DNA of 64,000 bases from contig NZ_SPKJ01000006.1 in the NCBI RefSeq assembly GCF_009866965.1, forward strand, positions 1 to 64,000, in the 5' to 3' direction. The DNA is from Propylenella binzhouense. GTDB lineage: Bacteria; Pseudomonadota; Alphaproteobacteria; Rhizobiales; Afifellaceae. Below the pieces are notes generated by a model. The model did not search any database. It was not told where the DNA came from and saw only the letters and a list, made by a program, of their open reading frames with translations. Position 1 is the first letter of the stretch; every line of letters starts with the position of its first letter. Both the position numbers and the translations under genes were made by a program. Positions 7,979-14,024 of the stretch are shown piece by piece.

Positions 7979-8494
7979 TCAAGGCCGGCTCGCGTCAGGA
8001 AAAATGAGACGGACGAGCGCGCCGCCGCCCGGCGCATCCTCAAGGCGAATCTCACCCCCATGCAATTCCATGATGGTCGAGGCGATGGCTAGGCCAAGGC
8101 CCGCCCCCTCGGTGCGGCTCTTGTCCAGCCGGTAGAAGCGCTCCAGCACGGCTCTACGTTGAGCGGCCGGAATGCCTGGGCCGTGATCGCGTACCGAGCA
8201 TTGCCGGTCCGGTCCTGCGACAACCTCAACCACTGTCCGCGGCGGGGTATGGGACACGGCGTTCTCGACGACGTTCCTGAGGGCTCGGCCAATCGCATCC
8301 GCGTCTCCGTGCACTTCGGTTGCACCGGCATCCTTGAACATGTTCGAGCGGCCGCGGGAAACTGCGAGGGGCGTCAAATCGGCTGCTACATCGGAAGCAA
8401 TCGCACGAAGGTCCGCGCGTGTGTTCGCGTCGATCTCAAGCGCCGTGGCGTGAGACAAATCGAGCATCTGGTCCACCAGGCGCTTCCTTAACAT
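7979..8494 (-). pseudogene. Truncated sensor histidine kinase (ATPase domain only)
   Basis: 171 residues holding only the C-terminal half of a histidine kinase: the end of the dimerisation helix ('LVDQMLDLSHA'), N box 'NVVENAVSHTPP', G1 'RDHGPGIPAAQRR', F box 'ERFYRLD' and G2 'GAGLGLAIASTIMELHGG'. The sensor, HAMP and phosphoacceptor His box are missing; the frame begins abruptly near 8494, where a remnant of an unrelated gene starts on the other strand. It is a relic of a different kinase from the intact one at 8979-10361. Confidence 0.8.
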
Positions 8495-8582
8495 CCGCGA
8501 CCTGCACGCGATTCATATTGTAGGCGAGATTGGCGAAGCATGATCTTGGCCTCGGCGCACTTGCGACCGATGGTGCGGACGA

Positions 8583-8799
8583 ACAGACCCATCTTGTCCT
8601 TCCGATGGGCGAGCACGTCTCGCCGCCTATGTCGACAGCATCGTGCAGGTGGTCGTCAACGTGGCGGTGCCGACCGAAGGCTGGAACCATCCGCCGACCT
8701 GCTGTGCCGTGCTGCTGCGGCCAAGCTCCTACAAGGCCACCATGATCCAGATGGTCGGTCGCGACCTGTGCACGGTGAGTCCCGAGGAGCATTCCCCCG
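8583..8799 (+). pseudogene. Remnant of a superfamily II DEAD/DEAH helicase
   Basis: One frame reads 'RARLAAYVDSIVQVVVNVAV', then 'PTEGWNHPPTCCAVLLRPSS' and 'YKATMIQMVGRDLCTVSPEEH'. This matches the helicase C-terminal domain pattern (V-N-V-A-V-L-T-E-G-W-D-H-P-P, then L-R-P-S-S-Y-K, then Q-M-V-G-R-G-L-R). Key residues are altered (W-N for W-D, G-R-D-L-C for G-R-G-L-R) and both ends are missing. The downstream 180 bp up to the kinase gene shows no gene I can support. Confidence 0.65.
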
Positions 8800-8978
8800 G
8801 CCACTCACATTGCCTTCGGGTACACCAAGAAAGCCTTAGGTGAAGCGTCCACCTTGACCGAGAGATATTCGCGCTGCGTTTCGCGGGCAGTCTCCCTCCA
8901 GATGGCGCCGAATGCAGAGCGCTTTTAGCATCTGAACAACCTGCTGATGTAAGGCGATGACCCGCGCGGCGGGGTGTT

Positions 8979-10361
8979 TCACCCCGATCCGCAGCCGTCA
9001 CAGACGTCGCCCGAGCCTACGAAAATCCTCGACCCGAAAGTCGGGATCCTGACACTCGCCTCAAAGCCCGACTCCTGGCCTGAACGCGGGGATCTTAGTA
9101 CCAGCGGACTTCCGATGCGATCAGCGATGGTGGCGACAATCGTCAGGCCTAACCCGCTGCCGTCGGAATGTGCGCCGGCGCGTTCGAAGCGGTCGGTCAG
9201 GCGGGATAACGTCTCAGGCGGCACGATCGGCCCTTCGTTTGCGACGATCAGTTCCCCGTCCGTCGCGAGCGTCACCTCGACGGGAGAGGTGGCGCTGCCA
9301 TGGCGCAGGGCGTTTTCGATGAGATTGCGGCATAGGATTCCTACAGCGTCCGGGTCGATGTCCGAGACCACTGGTTGATCAGGAAGTTTTAGAGCGATGC
9401 GATCAACCGTCGCGTTTCTCTTGATGTCCTCCACGACAATACGCATCACGTCACGCAGATCCGACATCCGATCCAGGCGCAGCCGTGCTCCCTCGGCCCT
9501 GGCCAGCTGCATCAGACGCTCGGCGCGGCGCGTCAGCCGCTTGAGCGTCGCCTCGATGTCGGCGGCTCGTTTCTTGGCCGCGGGATCGCCGGTTTCCGTC
9601 TGGAGGCGCTGCGCCTGTGCGATGGCAGCCGCCAGAGGGTTTCGCAGTTCGTGGGCGGCGTTGGCAGCGAAGCTGCGCTCGGCATCAAACGCCGCTTTGA
9701 GGTGGTCGAGGAGAGCATTGAGCGTCGTCGCCACCGGGGCGATTTCCGACGGGAGACCATCGGATGGCACAGGCGATAGGTCCCGTTCGTTGCGGGCCTT
9801 GAGCCTTTCGCGGAAACGCCGCAGAGGCGCGATGCTTGCCCGAACCGCGAAGACGATCACGATGAATGCGGCCGGGATGACGACGAGGATTGGCAGTCCA
9901 AGGCCCATCTGGATTTCTCGCGCGACCGCTGCGCGGTGCTCCAGGGGCTCGGCTACGGTGATCCGCACGCTGCCCTGCAGCGCTTCATCGTTGTAGAGCC
10001 TGTGGGTCGCGGTCTGGCGAAAGCCCGGTCCATCATAGGTCGGGAAGATTTTGGGGGCCGCCGCGTGCGATTGCAGCAGGATTCGCCCGTCCGCGTCTCT
10101 GACAACGTAGGTGAAGAACTCGTCGTGTTCGCGGATTGTCCCGAGCCGCTGGGTAACGCCATCTTCCTCGCGTCCAACGATATCCACGACGGCAAGCGGC
10201 AAGAGGCGCTGCGCGGTTTCCTGAAGCGCGGAGTCAAAGACCTCGTCCATTTCGTGCCGAAGGATCACGGCCGTCATGGAGGCAGCACCTATCCACAAAA
10301 GCGTCAGCAGAATCCCGATGGACAGCCCAAGCCGGGCCTGAAGGCTGTGCGGCGTTCTCAT
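8979..10361 (-). CDS. QseC/PmrB-like sensor histidine kinase of the metal/redox cargo
   Basis: 460 residues. TM1 is at about 11-34, then a periplasmic sensor (35-150, 2CSK_N type), TM2 at about 153-174, a HAMP-like linker, the H box 'FAANAAHELRNPLAA' with phosphoacceptor His237, N box 'NLIENALRHG' and G2 'GSGLGLTIVATIAD'. It overlaps the response-regulator gene upstream by 4 bp (ATGA), forming a two-gene operon divergent from the PepSY gene. A hairpin without a T run (8971-8985) overlaps the stop codon. The kinase should sense a periplasmic signal; the neighbouring genes suggest metal or redox stress. The ligand is not visible. Confidence 0.93.
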   Translation of the reverse strand: MRTPHSLQARLGLSIGILLTLLWIGAASMTAVILRHEMDEVFDSALQETAQRLLPLAVVDIVGREEDGVTQRLGTIREHDEFFTYVVRDADGRILLQSHAAAPKIFPTYDGPGFRQTATHRLYNDEALQGSVRITVAEPLEHRAAVAREIQMGLGLPILVVIPAAFIVIVFAVRASIAPLRRFRERLKARNERDLSPVPSDGLPSEIAPVATTLNALLDHLKAAFDAERSFAANAAHELRNPLAAAIAQAQRLQTETGDPAAKKRAADIEATLKRLTRRAERLMQLARAEGARLRLDRMSDLRDVMRIVVEDIKRNATVDRIALKLPDQPVVSDIDPDAVGILCRNLIENALRHGSATSPVEVTLATDGELIVANEGPIVPPETLSRLTDRFERAGAHSDGSGLGLTIVATIADRIGSPLVLRSPRSGQESGFEASVRIPTFGSRIFVGSGDVCDGCGSG

Positions 10362-11017
10362 GAGGAGCCCAACCGATAGCCAAGACCGCGTTCGGTCTCG
10401 ATCACTCCCGATCCGAGCTTCTTGCGCAGCCGGCTGACATGGACCTCGATGGTGTTGCTCTCCACCTCTGCGTCAAAGGCGTAGAGCTTTTCCTCGAGTT
10501 GCGCCTTGGACAGAAGTTGACCGGGGCGCGCGAGAAATGCTTCGAACAGCGCCCATTCGCGGGCGGTCAGTTGGACAGGCTTGCCGTCCCGACGGATGCT
10601 GCGGGACGCGAGATCGATGTCGAGCGCGCCGTGTGTGATGATCGGGTTCGGATTGCCCGTGTAGCGCCGTGCGACCGAGCCGATCCGCGCCGACAACTCG
10701 GCGAGATCGAACGGCTTCACGAGGTAGTCGTCGGCGCCGGCGTTCAGTCCCTCAATACGGTCGGAAACCTGGTCGAGCGCGGTCAGGATGATCACCGGCG
10801 TCACGTCGCCTCGGGCGCGTAGCGCCTTAAGGAACCCGATCCCCCGGCCGTCCGGCAGCATGAGATCGAGCAGGACCAGATCGTAGGCCGTCCCCGTCAT
10901 CGCATCACCCGCCGCATCGAGGCGGGTGGCCCAGTCCACGGACTGGCCGTCCCCGGCGATCTGGTCGCGCACGGCGGCGCCCAGAACAGAGTCGTCCTCG
11001 ATCAGCAGGATGCGCAT
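10358..11017 (-). CDS. OmpR-family response regulator (QseB/PmrA-like)
   Basis: 219 residues. Receiver domain 'MRILLIEDDSVLGAAVRDQI' with acidic pair D8/D9, phosphoacceptor Asp51 in 'LVLLDLMLPDG', 'ILTALDQ' and the 'VKPF' lysine. The C-terminal winged helix contains 'LTAREWALFEAFLARPGQLLS', 'NTIEVHVSRLRKKLG' and 'ETERGLGYRL', typical of the QseB/PmrA/TctD branch. It is transcribed away from the PepSY gene and shares that intergenic region, where a tandem TCAGG element lies. I infer that it activates the three cargo promoters carrying this element. Confidence 0.93.
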   Translation of the reverse strand: MRILLIEDDSVLGAAVRDQIAGDGQSVDWATRLDAAGDAMTGTAYDLVLLDLMLPDGRGIGFLKALRARGDVTPVIILTALDQVSDRIEGLNAGADDYLVKPFDLAELSARIGSVARRYTGNPNPIITHGALDIDLASRSIRRDGKPVQLTAREWALFEAFLARPGQLLSKAQLEEKLYAFDAEVESNTIEVHVSRLRKKLGSGVIETERGLGYRLGSS

Positions 11018-11072
11018 GGCTTTCCGTTTCCCTTCGTCTTCGTGACACCCCTTGTCCGCTCAGGCTGACGCA

Positions 11073-11114
11073 AAGCTGACGGTCTCGGGTCCAACGCTTC
11101 AGGATCCCGTCAGC
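11073..11114. promoter_or_regulatory. Bipartite regulator box upstream of the PepSY-b561 genes
   Basis: AAGCTGA starts at 11073 and TCAGGATCCCGTCAGC spans 11099-11114. The half-sites TCAGG and TCAGC are 11 bp apart, the tandem spacing used by OmpR-family regulators. The 26-bp offset between the two parts is identical at 12215/12241 and 13016/13042. It lies 48 bp before the PepSY start and in the divergent region shared with the regulator gene. Confidence 0.65.
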
Positions 11115-11162
11115 TTGGTCGCGCATGGTTCTGCCGAGTTGGCTGCACGATGGAGTTTGCCC

Positions 11163-11477
11163 ATGAAGAAGACACTGACAATTCTGGGCTTTCTCGCGTT
11201 GCTCCCGGCGGGGACCGCGTTCGCTGACGACGGCTGTTTCGCTCCCATGGCCAACTGGCAGCCGCGCGAGGCCGTGGCCCGGCTGGCCGAACAGAAAGGC
11301 TGGACCGTACGGCGGATCAAGATCGACGACGGGTGCTATGAGATCGACGGCAACGATGCAGAGGGGCGCCGGATCGAGGTGACGGTTCACCCCGCGACGC
11401 TTCAGGTGATCGAGATCGAATACGAGGACGACCGCGGCCGCCCGCGCCGCAATCGGGAGGAACAGAGCAATGACTGA
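11163..11477 (+). CDS. Secreted small PepSY-domain protein
   Basis: 104 residues from the ATG at 11163; longer in-frame starts exist upstream but would overlap the promoter element and hide the signal peptide. 'MKKTLTILGFLALLPAGTAFA' is a Sec signal peptide. The mature part reads 'DDGCFAPMANWQPREAVARL' and ends in a PepSY beta strand pair ('GCYEIDGNDAEGRRIEVTVH', 'ATLQVIEIEYEDD'), with two cysteines and an acidic tail. Such proteins sit next to cytochrome b561 and QseBC-like systems in many proteobacteria; their exact role is unsettled, perhaps metal or signal binding in the periplasm. It overlaps the next gene by 8 bp. Confidence 0.88.
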   Translation: MKKTLTILGFLALLPAGTAFADDGCFAPMANWQPREAVARLAEQKGWTVRRIKIDDGCYEIDGNDAEGRRIEVTVHPATLQVIEIEYEDDRGRPRRNREEQSND

Positions 11478-12132
11478 TACGGTTGTCGAGCAGGCCGCGC
11501 CGCAAGGCGGCGATGCAAGCGGCAAGGTTCGGGTCTGGGATCCACTCATCCGCATCTTCCACTGGGGCCTCGTCGTCGCCTTCACGATCGCGTGGCTGAC
11601 TGCGGACGAGCTGCAGCCGGCCCATGAAATCGCCGGCTACGCGGTTGCGGGCCTCATCGCCTTCCGGTTGATCTGGGGCCTTGTCGGCAGCCGCTATGCG
11701 CGCTTCGCGCAATTCCTGCGCGGCCCGGCCACCACTCTGGCCTATCTTGGCGACATGGCGAGGGGGCGGGAGCGCCGCTATCTCGGCCATAACCCCGCAG
11801 GCGCGACAATGATCGTGGCACTTCTGCTCACCCTATCCGGCACAGTCCTTACCGGCTGGTTGATGGAAGAGCCGAGCCGTGTCGCGATGCTGCCCGATCT
11901 GCCACAGATCGTTGCTCCGGCCCAAGCCGATGACGATGGCAACGAAGGTGAATATGGCGAAGTAGAAAGTCCGTTGAAGGAGGTGCACGAGACATTCGCC
12001 AACCTGATGCTCCTCCTCGTGGCGCTGCACGTGGGGGGCGTGGTGCTTGCCTCATTCCGCCATCACGAAAACCTCGCTCGCGCCATGGTTACCGGCGACA
12101 AGCGCGCCCCGGATCGCGGCGACATCGCCTGA
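11470..12132 (+). CDS. Cytochrome b561-type membrane protein
   Basis: 220 residues. 'VRVWDPLIRIFHWGLVVAF' is the usual first helix with the heme-ligand His; later helices contain 'PAHEIAGYAVAGLIAFRLIWG', 'GATMIVALLLTLSGTVLTGW' and 'ETFANLMLLLVALHVGGVVL', giving four membrane segments and about four candidate heme-ligating histidines. The loop before the last helix is acidic ('ADDDGNEGEYGEVESP'). It should carry electrons within the inner membrane. It overlaps the PepSY gene by 8 bp and ends just before a terminator, so the two form a transcription unit. Confidence 0.9.
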   Translation: MTDTVVEQAAPQGGDASGKVRVWDPLIRIFHWGLVVAFTIAWLTADELQPAHEIAGYAVAGLIAFRLIWGLVGSRYARFAQFLRGPATTLAYLGDMARGRERRYLGHNPAGATMIVALLLTLSGTVLTGWLMEEPSRVAMLPDLPQIVAPAQADDDGNEGEYGEVESPLKEVHETFANLMLLLVALHVGGVVLASFRHHENLARAMVTGDKRAPDRGDIA

Positions 12133-12177
12133 TCTTTTCCTCCAGCGCTGTTTGTTCCGCAGCCCGGACTGAGCCCT

Positions 12178-12198
12178 GCCCCGTTGGTGGGGCTTTTT
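12178..12198 (+). terminator. Rho-independent terminator after the b561 gene
   Basis: Stem GCCCC (12178-12182), loop GTTGGT, stem GGGGC (12189-12193), then five T residues. It lies 46 bp after the cytochrome stop codon and separates this unit from the hemerythrin-like gene. Confidence 0.75.
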
Positions 12199-12214
12199 CT
12201 TGGTTCCTTACAGA

Positions 12215-12256
12215 AAGCTGAAGCGATAGCCGCTGCCTCGTCAGGAAGCCCTCAGG
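12215..12256. promoter_or_regulatory. Bipartite regulator box upstream of the hemerythrin-like gene
   Basis: AAGCTGA starts at 12215 and TCAGGAAGCCCTCAGG spans 12241-12256, with the same 26-bp offset as the boxes at 11073 and 13016. The two TCAGG half-sites are 11 bp apart. The start codon follows 42 bp downstream. Confidence 0.7.
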
Positions 12257-12298
12257 TGACATCTCCATGTTGGTTGCATCAGCAGAAAGGAGAATATC

Positions 12299-12832
12299 AT
12301 GCGCACTACACTCATCGTCACCGCTGTCCTGTCCGTTTTCGCCACCACAGCTTCGGCGGGGTCCTTCGACACCCCATACGCGCTGAGCGCGATCCATCAG
12401 GACTTCCTCACGCAACTCAAGGGCACCGCCGACGAAGCAGGCGAAGTCGGAAACGCGGCCCGCGCAGCGGTCAGCGTTTTAGAGCCGCATGTCGAATTGG
12501 AGGAAAGTGTCGTCCTGCCATTCCTGAGCTTCTCGGAGGCCGTCAGGGGCGGGAACGCCTCCGTCGTCCCTGAGATTCCGGAGAGGTTGGAAAGGCTGAA
12601 AGCGGAGTTACCCCAGCTTCTCGACGCCAAAACGAACGGGATCGGCACGTTGGTCGATCTGTACGCCGTCGCGGACTCGGAAGGCCGCCCCGAGATTGTC
12701 CAGCTTGCCGAAAGAATGATCTGGCACGAGACCATCGATGCCGAAATCCTGTATCCGGCCGCGGTTCTCGTCGGACAGGCCGCCCAAGCGAGCATGGTCG
12801 GGACAACTTCGGGGGCCACGCCGGGGCCGTGA
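12299..12832 (+). CDS. Exported hemerythrin-like (HHE-type) protein
   Basis: 177 residues with AAAGGAG 7 nt before the ATG. 'MRTTLIVTAVLSVFATTASA' is a signal peptide. The mature protein is helical with candidate diiron ligands: His33 ('SAIHQDF'), His64 and Glu68 ('EPHVELEE'), His143 ('MIWHETIDAEIL') and Glu149. Hemerythrin-like proteins bind oxygen, nitric oxide or iron at a diiron site; an exported form next to metal transporters suggests iron sensing, storage or detoxification in the periplasm. It has its own promoter box and is followed by a strong hairpin, so it is probably monocistronic. The site is incomplete compared with classic hemerythrins, so cofactor binding needs proof. Confidence 0.75.
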   Translation: MRTTLIVTAVLSVFATTASAGSFDTPYALSAIHQDFLTQLKGTADEAGEVGNAARAAVSVLEPHVELEESVVLPFLSFSEAVRGGNASVVPEIPERLERLKAELPQLLDAKTNGIGTLVDLYAVADSEGRPEIVQLAERMIWHETIDAEILYPAAVLVGQAAQASMVGTTSGATPGP

Positions 12833-12885
12833 TCCGGTCCCGATTTTCAATATGGGCAATCCTCATGCGCGCTGCCCACCGTGGC

Positions 12886-12912
12886 GGCCGGCTGTTGCAG
12901 CCGGCCGTTTCG
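12886..12912 (+). terminator. Strong hairpin after the hemerythrin-like gene
   Basis: Perfect 9-bp stem GGCCGGCTG / CAGCCGGCC (12886-12906) with a TTG loop, followed by GTTTCG. The stem is very stable but the T run is weak, so it is a probable rather than certain terminator. Confidence 0.5.
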
Positions 12913-13015
12913 TAAGAGCCAGTCACGCAGCAAGGGCCAGTTCCCTCTCGCCTCTCGCGGTCAAATCGCGGCGCTGACGTAAGCCATAATAAGCGTTCTG
13001 TTCGTTCCTGACGCC

Positions 13016-13057
13016 AAGCTGAAGCGGAAACCTCGTCCCTGTCAGGAAGCCCTCAGG
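13016..13057. promoter_or_regulatory. Bipartite regulator box upstream of the poly-Asp gene
   Basis: AAGCTGAAGCGG starts at 13016 and TCAGGAAGCCCTCAGG spans 13042-13057. The second part is identical to that at 12241 and the offset is again 26 bp. It lies 45 bp before the next start codon and probably drives the large redox/efflux operon. Confidence 0.7.
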
Positions 13058-13102
13058 TGGCGTCTCCAGACTGGCCTCATTGGTTCAAAGGAGACCCACA
13101 CC

Positions 13103-13477
13103 ATGAAAAAGACCCTCGCCCTTCTCGTTGCTTCGACGGCCCTGACAGTGGCCATCGGCGTACCCGCATGGAGCGCCATGCGCGTCCCGCAGGATGACGC
13201 GAAACCCCAACCAATCGCCGCGCTCTTCGACGACGGACAGGAGGCGCTGCCACTCATCTTCGTCAGCGACGATGATGATGACGATGACGACGATCGCGAA
13301 GACCGCCGCTCGTCCCGCTACGGCGACGACGATGATGACGATGATGACGATCGCGAAGACGACGACGATGACGACGCATCTGGCGGCGCGCTCAATCCGG
13401 CGCCGGCCGGCACCGTCGCGCCGCCCCAGAACGGGCTCTTCGGAAACGGCGCGCCGCCGCAGATTCAGGTGAAGTGA
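13103..13477 (+). CDS. Secreted poly-aspartate protein
   Basis: 124 residues; AAAGGAG lies 9 nt before the ATG. 'MKKTLALLVASTALTVAIGV' begins a Sec signal peptide cleaved near 'PAWSA'. The mature chain holds two runs of nine Asp (56-64 and 75-83) and one of six (86-91), separated by short Arg-containing linkers, then a Pro/Gly-rich tail. No family is recognised. Clusters of Asp of this density bind divalent or trivalent cations with low affinity, so a periplasmic metal buffer or surface for metal capture is a reasonable inference. It is the first gene after the third regulator box and precedes the DUF2271-flavoreductase-ApbE genes. Confidence 0.75.
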   Translation: MKKTLALLVASTALTVAIGVPAWSAMRVPQDDAKPQPIAALFDDGQEALPLIFVSDDDDDDDDDREDRRSSRYGDDDDDDDDDREDDDDDDASGGALNPAPAGTVAPPQNGLFGNGAPPQIQVK

Positions 13478-13487
13478 ACCCGACTGT

Positions 13488-13531
13488 CACGTCCCATCTC
13501 CGAAGAAAGCACGTCCCATCTCCGAAGAAAG
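13488..13531. repeat. 22-bp perfect tandem duplication
   Basis: CACGTCCCATCTCCGAAGAA plus AG occurs at 13488-13509 and again at 13510-13531, ending just before the DUF2271 start. It fills almost the whole gap between two genes. The AGAAAG at the end of each copy could serve as a weak ribosome binding site. Confidence 0.85.
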
Positions 13532-13541
13532 AATGATTCCC

Positions 13542-14012
13542 ATGAAATCCGTTCTCGCAGCACTCGCGTTGACCACGGCGCTGACGCTTCCCGGGCTCGC
13601 CATGGCGCGGCCCGTGACGCTGACCACGACGCTCAACAACTACGGTGGCGATGGCGCCTACCTCGCCGTTTACGTCACCGATCCGCAAGGCGCCTATGCC
13701 GGCAGTCTCTGGATGGCCGGCGGCAAGTCGAAATACTACGAGCACCTCCCCGACTGGTACCGTGCCACCGGTGGTGACCCGGCCCAGATCAACGGCATCA
13801 CCGGCGCCAGCGTCGGGGCGGGCCGGACGCTCGAGATCACGCTCGATCTGGCCGATGCGCTGTTCGATGCCGGCTACACGCTGCACATCGACGCGGCCGT
13901 CGAGAACATGCGCGACAGCCCGAACGAGGTCGCCGTGCCGTTGACGACCGATGGCGCGGGCAGGCCGGCGCGCGGGCGCCGCTACATCGCCAGCTTCACC
14001 TATGCCATGTGA
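13542..14012 (+). CDS. Periplasmic DUF2271 protein, probable ApbE flavinylation substrate
   Basis: 156 residues from the ATG at 13542; an ATG at 13533 would add three residues. 'MKSVLAALALTTALTLPGLA' is a signal peptide. The mature fold is mostly beta strand ('TTTLNNYGGDGAYLAVYVTD', 'LWMAGGKSKYYEHLPDWYR'). The segment N-G-I-T-G-A-S (residues 84-90) resembles the D-x-x-[ST]-[GA]-A-[TS] motif where ApbE attaches FMN to Thr or Ser, with Asn in place of Asp. An ApbE gene and a flavoreductase follow in the same operon. It is therefore a likely periplasmic flavoprotein that accepts electrons from the membrane reductase. Covalent FMN is inferred. Confidence 0.82.
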   Translation: MKSVLAALALTTALTLPGLAMARPVTLTTTLNNYGGDGAYLAVYVTDPQGAYAGSLWMAGGKSKYYEHLPDWYRATGGDPAQINGITGASVGAGRTLEITLDLADALFDAGYTLHIDAAVENMRDSPNEVAVPLTTDGAGRPARGRRYIASFTYAM

Positions 14013-14024
14013 GGAGACACGGTC

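Noticed and set aside
8971-8985. GGGGTG-TTT-CACCCC hairpin as a terminator
   Set aside because: The stem overlaps the kinase stop codon, but neither strand has a T run after it, so it is mentioned only with the kinase gene.
13267-13380. GAC/GAT repeat considered as a simple-sequence artefact
   Set aside because: Codons are mixed rather than a single repeated triplet, the frame stays open with a signal peptide in front, and the linkers repeat as R-E-D. I treat it as coding.
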